The notes under the pieces: model-generated
Seen by the model: only the letters and a program-made list of their open reading frames with translations
What the model was told of the DNA's origin: nothing
Database searches by the model: none
Part shown: piece by piece, positions 47,790 through 61,445 of the stretch
Numbering within the stretch: position 1 is the first letter of the stretch
Layout: the number at the start of each line of letters is the position of its first letter
Program-made: the position numbers and the translations under genes
DNA from: Letharia columbiana
Lineage: Eukaryota > Ascomycota > Lecanoromycetes > Lecanorales > Parmeliaceae
NCBI RefSeq assembly: GCF_014066305.1
Contig: NW_023501151.1
Location: forward strand, 86,020-150,019
DNA length: 64,000 bases
Direction: 5' to 3'

Positions 47790-49878
47790 ATAATTTAATA
47801 ATTTATCTAAATAATCTAATTTCGCTTTCTAACTCTATTAATATTCTTTTTTTAAAATACTTAATTTTTAAAAAGTTTATTATTAATAATATTAGAATAG
47901 AGCTTAATAATAGAATTAGCTATATAGTTAAAAATAAGATATTAATTAATAAAGCTTTTAATAAAGTCTATCTAAGAGAGTTTAATATTAAAATTATAAT
48001 TAATATTTAATTAGAATTTAAAGTTAGCTTAGATTATATCGAGAGAGATTATAACTTATTAAGTTTCTAGAATCTCTATTATTTATTTAATAAAAGAATT
48101 TTTAGAATATTTTAATTTTCTAGAATTTTATAATTATTTAAATAAATATCTTTTAGATAATAATATTATATTTTTTATTATTAATATCTTTTACTAGCTT
48201 ATTAGAATATATTTTATTTTTTATACTCTTTTAAATAATAATAAAGATCTTATATATAAGCTTCATATATTCTTTAAGATCTCTATATAATTAATATATA
48301 TTCTATATAATAAAGCGTTTAACGCTATTCTTATTTATTTATATAATTAATACTCTATAAGATATAAAATTCTAGATTAATTACTCTTTCGAATTAAAAT
48401 TAAACTTTTAAAATTTAAATCTATTTTTAATATATAATTTTATTATATAATATTTTTAGAAGTTAAATAAAGTTATAAAGATTTTATAATAAAAAAGAAA
48501 TTTTATTCTAGTAATATTATTAGTAATATTAATAATAGTATAAATAAGAAATCTATTAATAATAGATTATTTCGATTTTTTAATATAATATTCTTAAACT
48601 TTTCTCTATCGTTTAAATTATTAAAAATTTAGCGATTTATTAATCTATTAAGCTTTTAGTAAGTAATAAAAATATTCTTATTCTAGATATTAATTATTAA
48701 AATCTTAAACTTTTTTAAAATAATAAAAATTATATTAAATAAAAGATTTAGAATTTATAATATTAATATTAGCGAATTAAAGATTAATAAATAATTTAAT
48801 ACTAATAATAAGAAATATAAGAGATTTAATATTAATATTAATAAATTAGAGCTTAATAAGTAATATAATATTTATAATATTAATATTATTAAACTAGATA
48901 ATAATAAAGAATATAGTTTAAAGTTATCTTATTTTTAATTTTAATTAATATTTAATAGTTTTTTTAAATTATAATAAATATACTAGAATACTCTATCCGC
49001 GTTTTTATAAATATTTTAAAAATTTTTTAAAAATTAATATAGCTAAAAGTAATTTTTAAAGTAATATTAATTATTTCTTTAAAATAATTTAAGTCTTAAT
49101 TTATTCTTAAAATTATAATTAATAATATTTATAATAGATTTTAAATAATTATTATAATTCAAGAATAAGAAGTTTTTATCTTTATTTTATTAATAATCTT
49201 ATAAATAGTAAATATAAAAAAAAAATTAAATTTTTAATTATTTTAATATTTTCTTATAAATCTTAATTTAGATTAATTAAAAAGTATTAAATAGAGAATA
49301 GTTATTATAATTAAAAGTATAAAAAGATAAAGAAATAAAAGAATAGCGATTAACGTTTTTCTTTACTTAGTAGAAATTTTTATTAAGATTTAAAAGTATA
49401 ATAATATTATTAATAACTTATTAGAGAATTTTGTTTATAATATAATAAAATACTTTTTAAATTAATAATTATAAAATATTTTAGATTAAGAAGTAGAGAT
49501 ATTAATTATTTAATACTATAAAGATTCTATTATAAAGTTTTAAAAGATTTTCAAATTTAGATCTAGCGAGATAATTAAAAAATATTATATTACTATATTA
49601 TATAATCGATATTAAATAATTTTTAAAATTATTTATATGAAAAATATTTATTATAATATTTTTTTTAAATATTAAACTATATAAAGATATTAGAAAGATA
49701 TTTTTAAATGATAATAATTTATAATAAAAAATATTAAATAGTTAATTTAAGATTAATTTATTAAATAAGAATTAATCTCTTATTTAAAAATATCGTTATA
49801 TCTATACTTAAGTTTTTAATAAATAATATTATTAAAAAATCGCGAAAGTAGTATTAATTTTATAGTAATATCTATATA
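47790..49878. other. RIP-degraded AT-rich DNA, no gene
   Basis: No open frame and no repeat match that I can defend. Confidence 0.55.
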
Positions 49879-50283
49879 TAAATAAAGATTTATAAATTAG
49901 ATTTATAACTTTTTTTTTAATTAGAGCTATTAAGTAAGTAGATAAGTAATCTTTAATAAGTAAACTTTATTAAATAATATTTAAATTTCTTACGCTTTAA
50001 TAGTTATAAGACTTAATTTAAAAATTATTTTTTATTTAAAAACTAATATTTCGCTTTATAATAAAAAAGAAATTTTAAAATTTTAATAGAAGATAAAAAA
50101 GCTACTTTATATATTAATAATATATATCTATTTTTTTAATAGTTATAAATACTAATTTACTTACTAGCGATAATTTATTCGATTTAATTAAAAAGTATAG
50201 AAACTTTAAACTTATAATTAACTATATATATAAATTTAAGATATTTAAAATTAACTCTATCTTATTCTTTTATATATATTTAT
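49879..50283 (-). mobile_element. Family M short repeat, copy 7 (most degraded)
   Basis: Collinear with the other copies but almost every CpA, CpC and many CpG positions are converted, including the CGAGTAAAG end. Confidence 0.55.
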
Positions 50284-53015
50284 ATAATATTTATATATTA
50301 ATAAAGAGCTATAAAATATAACTAGAGTAGAATATTATTACTTTAAAATAAGATATAAATATATTAATATAAATAAGAGTAAAATTATAATAGTTATTTT
50401 ATAAATATAAGTCTAAAAAATTTAAATCTATCTGAATTAATTTTTACTTAATAAATTTAATTAAGTTATTTAGAAAATAAAAATTTAAAATCTTATTTTC
50501 GAGTTTTTAACTTTTCGAATTTCTTAATTATTTTTAATATATTCTCTTAGAATATACTCGTAGATTTTTAAATAGTTTCGAAGTACTCTTTTTAGTAGAC
50601 TTAATATCTATTCTTTTTCTCTTATTTTTTTTATATATAATCTTCTTTATTATATATTTCTTTTATCTCTTAATAATTATAAATATAAAAAGAAATATTT
50701 CTCTATTAAAATAGTTTAGCTTAATTTATTCTAGATAAATAATTAAAATATTTACATAAATTTTAAAGATTTTAAGTAAAGATTTTAGCTTATAAATTAA
50801 GACGCCATTTTTTTTCAAGAATTATATATAAACTTATTTTTTTAATAAATATTAGTTTTTTTTAAAGATATAATAGCTTACTTTTTTAATTCTAATTAAT
50901 TTAAAATATATATTATTAATTAGATTTAAGGTTTTATATTTAATATTATATTAAGTAATTATCTTAGTTTATATAAGCTTAATAGCGTTAAAAATATTAT
51001 TATAAATTATTATTTAAATTTCAATAAAGTTTATAAATATTAAATTTTTATTTAAAATTATATTTATTAGAAAATCTCTAGACTTAACTCTATTAAGGAT
51101 TTTGAAAAAACGATAAAGATTAAAGTCTTTTTTACGATATTTAGAAAATACTTAATTTTCGATAATAGAATATCTTAGTTCTTCTTCTATTCTCTATTAT
51201 TTAATTTATATATTTAATTTATCTATTTATTAAAGAATAATAAATTACTATTATTTTAAGTATTATCTTCTATTTTAAATATAGTATATTTTAGAATATA
51301 TTAATAAATTTAAAGTCTTAATCGAAGATTAATTTATAATTTTTTTTAAAAATTTAAAAGTTTAATCGAAATATCGACTCGTTTAAACTTCTATTAAATC
51401 TTTTTTATTTTTTAAAATTAAGTAAATAAATTTAAAGAATTTATTAATAATTATTAAAGTTTAATTATATTTTTTAAGAATTAAAAATAATCTAATTATT
51501 AAGTCTATAAATAGTTTTTTTAATAATTATTAAAAAAATTTATTAGTTAAAGCTATTTATATAGTAATATTTAAAAGAAATTTATTAATTAATAAACTAA
51601 ATAACTATTAATATATTCTTAAATTACTTTTTATATCTTTAAAAAGTAGATTAAATTATAAAATCGATTATATATCTAATATATATTTTTATAATATAAT
51701 AGTTATATTAATAATTTAAAGAATTAAATTTTAATAATATAGAATAGTCTAGAGTATATAGAGGCGCGATATATTAGTTATAATACTTATATTATTAATA
51801 GATATTTAAGTAACTCTAACTATTATTAAGCTCTCGAGATTTAATTAATAATCTTTAAAGTTATTAAGATATAAAATAATATTCTCTAAAATTTCGAAAA
51901 ATTAAGAATTATTAATATATCGATATTTTTAATTATTAATAGAAGTATAATACTTCGAAATCGCTATCGATAATATTTTCGCGAGAAAATTATTTAAATT
52001 ATTTAATTTTAAGATTAAATTTAAAATAATATTAAAGAATATATTCTTAAAAAAAATTAATCGTAATTAAAATTCTAAACTTTAAAAAAATTTAATAATA
52101 AAAAATTATTAATATTAAATATAATATTCGAGTAATATAGAGTAATACTCGAAATTAAAAAATTAAAAAATTAATTTAATTAATTTTAAATAGTTTTAAA
52201 TATAAATAGCGTATTTAATAAATTTAAAATCTTAAATTAATTTCTTAAATTATAGATATATAATTATACTTTAAGATTTTATAAATTAATTTTTTAAGAA
52301 TATATAAGCGATTTAATTTTTTATTTAATATATAAAGTAATCTCGAATTAATATTAAGATAATAGAATTAATAAACGAGTTATAAATTAAATTCTAAATC
52401 TTTAATCTTCTTTACTTATTTCTAGATTTATTTATAAATATAATTAAACTATAAATTATTAAATAAAGTCGTAAAGATCTTATTAAGAAATTTTTTTTCG
52501 ATTTATATTATTACTATAGAAAAAATATTAATTATATCTATATTTCTTATTAGCGCTTCTTTTATAGATAAGTTTTTAATAAAAAATCGAGATAATTTAT
52601 TAATATTATTATAAGATTTTTAAATTTTATATATAATTTTTATTTTAGATTAAAAAGTTGATAAGTATAAAATTTACTTATTTAATTAAGTAAAATAATA
52701 ATTATTAATCTTATTTTAAAGAATAGATTTTAGAGTAATATGATTAATAATTATTATAAAATCTCTATTATCGAAAAATTAGAGAAGCTTAATTAATATT
52801 TAAATTAGAGTATTAATCTTTAACTTTATAGCTTAATATTAAATTTTAATATTATTAAAATCGTATTATAGAAATAGAATAAATAATTTTATTTTATTAA
52901 ATATTAACTTAATATTATTACTTTATAATTTTTCTTTTTATTATTATTAATATATAATATAATAGATAATTAAAGTTTAAGAAGATAAGTATAAAAATAA
53001 AAGTACTTATAGTTT
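50284..53015 (-). pseudogene. Degraded Ty3/gypsy pol fragment with integrase
   Basis: The minus-strand reading of about 51,250-51,700 gives a recognisable gypsy integrase core: LFIDLIIRL, then YN-stop-TLIIINKFFKFIYLI, matching the pattern around the first catalytic Asp. A stop occurs where CAA, CAG or TGG would be expected. Nothing is translatable. A repeat shared with 61,225-61,445 lies at its right end and may be its LTR. Confidence 0.45.
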
Positions 53016-53240
53016 ATTATTAGATTTTATTTATATTACTTATTAGATTATAAGTTATATAACTAAGATAAGTATTTAATATATTTAATAGAAGTTTTAA
53101 ATATTTATAAGTTTTTTTTTATTATTAATTTATCTAGTAATTAATCTATTTATTTTTTTAATTATATATTTAAATTAAATAATTATATAATTACTATATA
53201 ATTTTATTAAAAAAATCTTATTATTTTATAATTTTAATAA
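53016..53240. repeat. LTR-like repeat, copy 1 (RIPped)
   Basis: About 220 bp collinear with 61,225-61,445. Shared landmarks are TTATTAGATTATAAGTTATAT, GTATTTAATATA, a poly-T run and TATAGTTTTATTAAAA. The length and the pairing with gypsy debris suggest an LTR. Confidence 0.5.
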
Positions 53241-53571
53241 CTTTCTTTATATAAAGTTATCTAATTTAATTATAATAAATAATTTATAAATTAATTCTAT
53301 TAATTTATAAAGTAAAGATATTCTACTATAATTTATTAACGATTTTTTTATTATATTAAATAGTTTTTATTAAAATATATCTATTATAAAATTAAGTAAT
53401 TATATTATTAATTTTAATATTAATAGAAACTCTAATAATATTATTAATAAAATAAATAATTATTAAAGAATTATATCTAATAACTCTCTATTTATAAATA
53501 AAAACTTTTATTTTATAAACTTAATTTAAACTTAATATTATTAATTTCTAGAGCTTAATATTAGTATATAT

Positions 53572-53982
53572 AAAAGAATAAGATAGGGCTGGTCTAAAAA
53601 ACCTTGAATTTGTATATACAGCCAATCATAAATTCGGGTTCGCTACGCTCTTTGGTTAGACCGGCTGAGTCATCGCGGGTAAATAAATTAGCGTCCGCAA
53701 CCATCAAAATCTCGCCCTCCCGCGCCTCCCTTATTAAATTATAGATGTACGTTATTCATAATAGTAATAACTTTGTGGTTTTCTATTAAAATTTTGAATT
53801 TTTTTTTCTACTTTTTAAAGCGCTATTTGCGCTTTCCGAATCTTTAAAAATTTTAAAAATTTGTCTTATAATCATTAAAGCGCAAGGAATTCAAATATCG
53901 CTCACCAAAGTTCGCTCACCTATTTACTCGATAGCCCTAATTAAAAAAATGATTATAAATTTAATTCATAGGCCTTTACTCG
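53572..53982 (+). mobile_element. Family M short repeat, copy 8 (well preserved)
   Basis: Opens TAGTATATATAAAAG, closes TTTACTCG. It keeps GGTTAGACCGGCTGAGTCATC and CCCTCCCGCGCCTCC, so it is younger or less RIPped than most. Single-module form of about 410 bp. Confidence 0.65.
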
Positions 53983-56900
53983 TTAAATAATAATTAATTA
54001 TTAAAAAATTTAAATTAATTATAATATAAATTATATAAGAATATTATCGCGAGTATAGTAATAATTATTATTATAATTTAAGTTATTAAAAGATAAATAT
54101 TATTAAAATATCTAATATATAATATATTAATAACTATAACTTAATAATTATATATTTTTAAAAATATAATAATTTTATTATTTTAATATCTTAGATTAAT
54201 TTTTATATAAATAAATTTTGTTATTATTAATCTTTTATTCTCTTAATATATATTAAAAATAGATTTAAAGAAATATTAGAAATACGATATTATATAATAT
54301 TAAGAATAATATTTAAATTAAATTTATAGTTTAATTATTAAATTTTATAATATAGATTATTAATTAATTAAAATAATTATAAAAGATATATATTTAATAG
54401 TTAGCTTTAATAATTATCTTATTATATTTTAATTATTATAAAAATATTATATAATTAATTTAGAATATATAAAATTCTATAAAATAGAGTAATATAGAAA
54501 AGATTTTTAAAGATAATAAAGGAGATTATTTAATTTATTATCTATATTATACTAATATAATAATATTAAAATATAAAGTAAAGATTATAGAGAATAAAAG
54601 AGTTTTTTATTTTAAATAAGACTCGTTTTAATAATAAAATATATAGTTAAAAAAGTAATAATTATTATTATATAAAGTTTAAGAGATAATATATAAAAAG
54701 CTAATAAGATTAGAAGTAGAATTTATTGTCTTTAATATTATAAGATTAAAAGTTTATATAAATTAAATTTAAAAATAATACTTCTTATATTAAATATAAA
54801 ATATCTTTTATTAAAATATAATATTATAATTATAAATAGTTAAAATATTATAAAAAGAAATTTAAATATTTAAATTATATTATAGATAATAAGATATAAA
54901 ATTATAATTTTAATAAAAGAAAAAATAAAGTTTAATATTTATTATAATAATATTAAATATATTATTAATTAAATAATAATTTTATTTACGCTATATAATA
55001 AAGTTAAAAATCTTTATAAAGCTTTAAAAGAAGTTAAGATTAAAATAGAATTTCGAATTAAGATTTTAAAAAAACTCGAAACTCTAATCTCGTCTTAACT
55101 TAAAATTAAAATTTTAAGATATATTTTATTAAATCGATAAACTCTATATATCTCTAAATAATCTCTTTAAATTTTAATATTATATAATAAAAATAAAATA
55201 AAATAAAATATAAAATATAATATTATAAGTTAAATTAAAGTATAAGATATAAATATTTAAAAAGATACTTAGAATATATATTAGATTATATTTATAAGAT
55301 ATTAGATTATATTTATAAGATATTAAATTATATTTATAAGATATTAGATTATATTTATAAGATATTAGAGAAATATTTTAGAGATTTATAAAAGTAATAA
55401 TCTCGAGTTAATTTAATTAATAGATTTAATAAAATAGCGAGATATATTTATTATCTTAATAGAAAAACTTCTATTTTAATTTTACTTTATTTTATTAGTA
55501 CTCTAATTTAGAGCGAGATAATATTAAATATTTAAAATTTTATTTTACTTCGCTTCGTTTTATAGCGATTAAAAAAACTTAATAGCTTCTTTTATTATTA
55601 TTTCTATTTTTATTTTTAAATAAAAGAAATATTAGATAACTAAAAGGTTACGCTAATATATACTAAGATTTCTTTTATTTCTATTATATACGTATACTCG
55701 CATATAACTCTTATATAATTTATATTATATCTTTTACTAGCTCGCGCTAGCGTAAATATAAATAATATTTTTATAAGAATTATATATATTATTTTAATTT
55801 AAGTCTCCTTTATTTCTAAATTATTATCCTTACTATAACTTACTCTAATAAGAATATTTATTCTATTTTTTAAATATAAAATAATATAAATTTTAATTAA
55901 TATATATAAGAATATATAGTTAATATAAATAGCGATTTATTATATTAAAAAATTTCGATATAAAATTATTATCTTCGCTCTCTCTTTAATTACTTCTTTT
56001 ATTACTGTTTATTATAAATCTTCTTATTATCTAATAAATCTTCTAAATAAAAAATTATTTCTTAATATCTGAGAATAGATAGATTAATATTAAATAGTAA
56101 TATTTATATATATAATTTTAATAATTACTTTTCTTATTATATATAGCGCTTTAACGCTCTAAAATTAATCTATAAGCTTTTTAATACTATTTATTAAATC
56201 TTTTAATTTAATTTTATTTATTTATTTAAACTCTCTATTTTTATTACTTTCTTAATTTATTTTACTTTATAATTTATTTTAATAATTATATCTTTAACTT
56301 TATTTTAAATATTAATTTATATAATTTCTTTACTAATTTAAAGTTTTTAATTATATATTTAATATTTTTAAAATACTTTACTAATTCTTATAAAGCTTTA
56401 TAAGATAAGTTTTTCTTTAATTAATAAGATACTTAATTTCGCTCTTATAAACTCTTTTATCTAATATCTTATTAATCTTCTATTCTTCTTTTTTATTAAT
56501 TAAAATTATTTATAATTTTAAATTATTATTATATAAGTATTATAACTCTAATAGTAATATATAAAATATAAAATAGATTTTTTTATATTTAATAGAAAGG
56601 TCTAGCTTATAAATCTATATTTTTATTTTCTTTAATACTTTAAAAGACTTAAACTATCTATAATTTAATTTCTTCTTTAATTATAAAATATATATATTTA
56701 AACTTTATAATAATATTTTATCTTTTTTTAAAAAAATTATAATTTTATAATTACTATTATAATACTTTATTTATTATTTTAATATTTACTCTTATAATTC
56801 TTTTAAATATAATCTTATCTCTTATAATTAATTTACTTACTCTATAATAAATAATACTTTTCTTCTTAAGATTTTACTTTTAAAAATATTTTTTAAATCT

Positions 56901-57111
56901 ATTATAGATCTTATTATAGCTCTTATAAAATCTTATTAATATTTATATATATATTATTATTATATATAAATATCGCTATTAATAAAATTTTATATTAATT
57001 ATTCTATTTATAATTATAATATCTTTAGAAATAATATTTAAAAACTTAATTTTATCTCTTAATTTTATTATTAATCTAAGAATAAAATATAATATTAAAT
57101 TTATATTTTAT
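53983..57111. other. RIP-degraded AT-rich DNA, no gene
   Basis: No open frame. It contains the 21-bp tandem repeat at 55,279-55,366. The other sequence is unassigned. Confidence 0.55.
55279..55366. repeat. 21-bp tandem repeat, four units
   Basis: TATTAGATTATATTTATAAGA-type unit repeated four times with one substitution. Confidence 0.8.
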
Positions 57112-57537
57112 TAGTATATATAAAAGAATAAGATAGGGCTGAACTAGAAAACCTTGAATTTGTATGTGCAGCCAATCATCAATTCGTTAGGTCTACGCTT
57201 TTTGGTTAGATACCACGGGTAAATAAATTAGCGTCCGCAACCATCAAAATCTCGCCCTCCCGCGCCTCCCTTATCAAAAAAATAGGTGTACGTTATTCAC
57301 AATAGTGATAACTTTTTTGTTTTCTATTGAAATTTTGAAATTTTTGTTTTAAATTTTGAAGCGCTATTTGCGCTTTCCGAATTTTTAAGAAATTTGAAAA
57401 TATGTCTTATAATCATTAAAGCGCAAGGAATTCAAATATCGCTCACCAAAGTTCGCTCACCAAAGATCGCTCACCTATTTACTCGATAGCCCTGATTAAA
57501 AAAATGATTATGAATTTAATTCATAGGCCTTTACTCG
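57112..57537 (+). mobile_element. Family M short repeat, copy 9 (best preserved short form)
   Basis: 426 bp, from TAGTATATATAAAAG to TTTACTCG. It keeps CCATCAAAATCTCGCCC, GCGCTATTTGCGC and three GCTCACC modules. The flanking octamers TATTTTAT and TATTTAAT match at 7 of 8 positions, compatible with an 8-bp target duplication but weak in AT-rich DNA. Non-coding. Confidence 0.65.
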
Positions 57538-60395
57538 TATTTAATAATAATATAGCGTTATCTAGAATTTACTTATAAATAGAAAATCTTAATTTAAAAT
57601 TAAATTTTATATTATACTATATAATAATATAAACTCTTATTATAAAATTTTAATAAAAATTTTAATTTTCAAATTCTTTATAATTATAACATATATTATA
57701 TACTTAATTAATTTATCTATTAAAATTAAAATGATATTATAAATTTTATTAATATATAAATTTCTTATAAATAATAAATCTATAATAAAATTTATTATTA
57801 TAATATAAAATAAATTTATATTATTTAATAAGATTAATATTAGCTCGCTATATAACTTATAATAATAAACTTCTATCTTTTAATAATTAAGATAAATATA
57901 AATATACTTTATTATATTACTTATTATATCTATCTAATAGTTTTTAAATCTAATACTCTTTTTAATATATTTATAAATAAAATATCTAATATTAAAATTA
58001 TTATAATTTATATTAAAAATCTTTTTCTTTATAATAAGATTGTTAGATATATAGACTATAAGATTATAATATAATAATTTATTTTTATTAACTTTCTATT
58101 TTAAAAGCTTATTCTATTTAATAGCGTATCTTTAATATTACTTCTTATTTATAATAAAAATATTCTTATATTATAATTTAAATAGTTATATTATTATTAA
58201 TTCTTATAATTTTAAATAAAATCTCTTTAACTTTAAAATCTAATAAATTGAAAATTAAAATAATATTATAATATTTAAAATATACATTTATCTATTAAAT
58301 ATTCTTTTATCTAAAATAATAATTTAGATATTTATAATAATAATATTATCTAATTATTCTATTAACGCTATAAATTTAACTATAATAAATATATTATTAT
58401 ATTTCTATAAATTAAATTAATATTTCTAATTATAAAGTTTATTTTATAAGATAGAGAAAAAGTTATTATTATTATTTTTACTATTATTTAATTTAATAAT
58501 ATTAAATCTTCTTATAATATATCTATAGAATTAAGTTTTTTTTTTATAATATTTCATTATAAAATTAAATATAATTAATTTTTTAGCTTAGCGAATTTAC
58601 TTTATATTAAACTCTTTTTTTATTATAAAATAATATAAATTATTATAATTTAAAATTATATAAATAGAGTATTTATTATTTTATAAATAATATCTTTAAG
58701 ATTTAAAGCTTAATATATTTATATAAAGCTTCTTATTATATATATTCTATTAAAACTTAATATTTATAAATTTATAGTTAGAAAATATAATAAGATATTA
58801 TTATTTATCTCCGCTTAGTTAATTAAATATATTAATCTCTATAATAAATAATACTTTCTAATTATAATATTCTAATATAAATATAATAATAAATACTCGC
58901 TTAAATATCTTAAAAGTCTTATATATTTTTTTATTAAATATAAAAAGTAATCTAATTTTATCTTTCTTTATCTTTTAAGTTAGATTTATTAAAAACGTAA
59001 TTATTTATAAAAAGCTTTATATAAACTACTAATAGAAGTTTATAAATTTTAAAAAAAATTATAATATTTTTAATAGATTTTAATTTTAATTACTTAGTAA
59101 TAGTCTTAATATATAATAACTTTATTTAGATATTACGTTAATTTATTAAAAATTCTAAAAAAATAATCTTATTATAATTAAAAATATATTTTAATAATTT
59201 TATATAGAGGCGATATTTTAATAATACGCGTAATACTTTATATATATACTTCTAATATAACTCTTTTATTTCTAAATAAACTAATAAATTATTTAAATAT
59301 ATTATATAGAAAATATTAATATATAATTTAAATACTTTATTTATATAAATTTAAAAGATTATAAAGATACTTATAAGATTAAAAATTATTATTTAATACT
59401 TAAATTAATTATAATAAGTTTAAAAAATAATTTTCTACTTATCTTTCTTTTATATTATATTTAATAATATATATTTTAAATGTTAATCTTAATAAAGTAT
59501 TTATTATATATAAATGTTTTTAATATTTCTAAAAATCGCGATAATAAGTAATTATCTTTAATAATTATTTTATTATATTTTTAATAGTTAATATATAATT
59601 ATGGCGAGTTATTTAAATTTTTAAAGAATAATATTAGCGAGTTAATTTAACTAGTTAAATTTTTTTTTTTTTAAATATAATATTTAAATAGTCTTTAATC
59701 GCTATAAGCTAATTATATAATATATTATAGATTAAATTATTTTTAAATAGCTAATTAGATAATAGATTAATTAGATATTTAATTTAATTATATATATTAA
59801 AATTATTAAATAGCTCTTTTAAAAAGACTTTTAATAAATTTTTAAATTATTTAGATATATTAGAGTTATTTATCTATATAATATTATATTATATAACTTT
59901 ACTATTTTAAAATAAAAATTGATATAAAAATAAAATAAATATGAATTTTAAATTATATATATTTATTATATTAACTAATAATATAAATTACTTTATATCT
60001 ATTATTATAATATCTATTTATATTTTATTACTTATAAAGAAATTATAATAAATTTAAAATTATTTATATTAATAAGTATCTAAATTAATACTATAAATTT
60101 TAAAAAATTAAAAATAAGATTATATTCTTATATGTTTATAATATATATCTTTAAGATTTACTCTTTTTTCTTTTTTAATTATTTATAAAATTAAAAAATA
60201 GATTATATATTTTATATAAAAATATTTAATAATTATTAATAATATATATTATTATTAACGTATATTTAAATTTAAAAATTTATATTTTTTAATAAAAGAT
60301 TATAATATAAAGATTTTCTCGCTATCGATATCTTTTAAAATAATTATTTTATATTTTATATTTAATATAATAATTTTATCTTTTAATAATAGAGA
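57538..60395 (-). pseudogene. Degraded Ty3/gypsy element, sister of the copy at 1-1435
   Basis: Bases 58,955-60,395 are a direct repeat of 1-1435. Left of that, the minus-strand reading near 58,800-58,900 resembles the RNase H start of gypsy pol (ILEYYN, stop, KVLFIIEIN). RT therefore lies to the right and RNase H/integrase to the left, consistent with minus orientation. Stops interrupt throughout. No LTR was identified. Confidence 0.5.
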
Positions 60396-61224
60396 GTAAG
60401 ATTAAAATATATATTTAAAATAGATATAAATATCTATTAGCTATAATAGATATAATAAGAATAATAATAATTATAAGAATTTAAGAATTTATAGAGCTAT
60501 AAGAGCGAAGATTATTTACTATTATTAATAAATTAATATACTTTTTATATTATCTAGAAGGTATTATAAAGTATTCTTTAAAGTATTTATTATATATAGA
60601 ATTAATTTAAGCGATTTTAATCTTACTTAATTATTACTTTAATTAATATATATATTATATTATTATAATAATATATAACTCGCTATTATAATATTATAAT
60701 AATAAATAAAGATAAGATAAGATAGTAGATATAAAGAAGAATAAAGTATTTATTTATATTAGTATTAATATTATTATTAAGAAAAATAAAAATTAGATTA
60801 GAAGTAAGACTTTTATACTTATTAGCGCGACTTTTATAATTATAATAATAGAATTACTACGATTATAAAAGTAATAATAATAATAATAATATATAATAAT
60901 AGTAATAATAGTATATCGTAATAGAGTAATAATATCTTTATATTTTATTAATTAAGATAATAATATAAATAGCGATATTATCGCGATTTAGTATATAAAT
61001 ATATTAATATATTTAAGAAGATCTTAGAATAAGAAGTTTAAATACGTTATTATAATATATATTAGTTTAAATTATATCTAAATTAGTAATAAACTATATA
61101 TAAATAACTAGTAAGTTTATAAGTATTTAATTATGAGATATAATAATACTAAGATTTAAGAGTTAAATCTATTAAGAGAAAATATAGTTATAAGAGTAAA
61201 AGTACTCGAAACGAATTAATAAAC
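60396..61224. other. AT-rich DNA with ATA/TAA microsatellite, no gene
   Basis: Trinucleotide TAA-type arrays at about 60,865-60,925. No open frame. Confidence 0.55.
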
Positions 61225-61445
61225 TCGTTTATATTATTTATTAGATTATAAGTTATATAGCTAAAGCGAGTATTTAATATACTTAATAAAATCTTAAATA
61301 CTTACGAGTTCTCTTTTTTTTTTTTTTTTTTTTAGTTATTAGTTTATCTAATAATTAATCTATATATTCTATTAACTATATATCTAGATCTCGTAATTAT
61401 ATAGCTACTATATAGTTTTATTAAAAGAGATCTTATTATCTTATA
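61225..61445. repeat. LTR-like repeat, copy 2
   Basis: Partner of 53,016-53,240 in the same orientation, slightly less damaged, with a poly-T run of about 20 at its centre. Confidence 0.5.

Noticed and set aside
57104..57545. 8-bp target duplication proving hAT ancestry of family M
   Set aside because: Only the copy at 57,112 gives 7 of 8 matches; the other copies I checked give about half, as expected by chance in AT-rich DNA.
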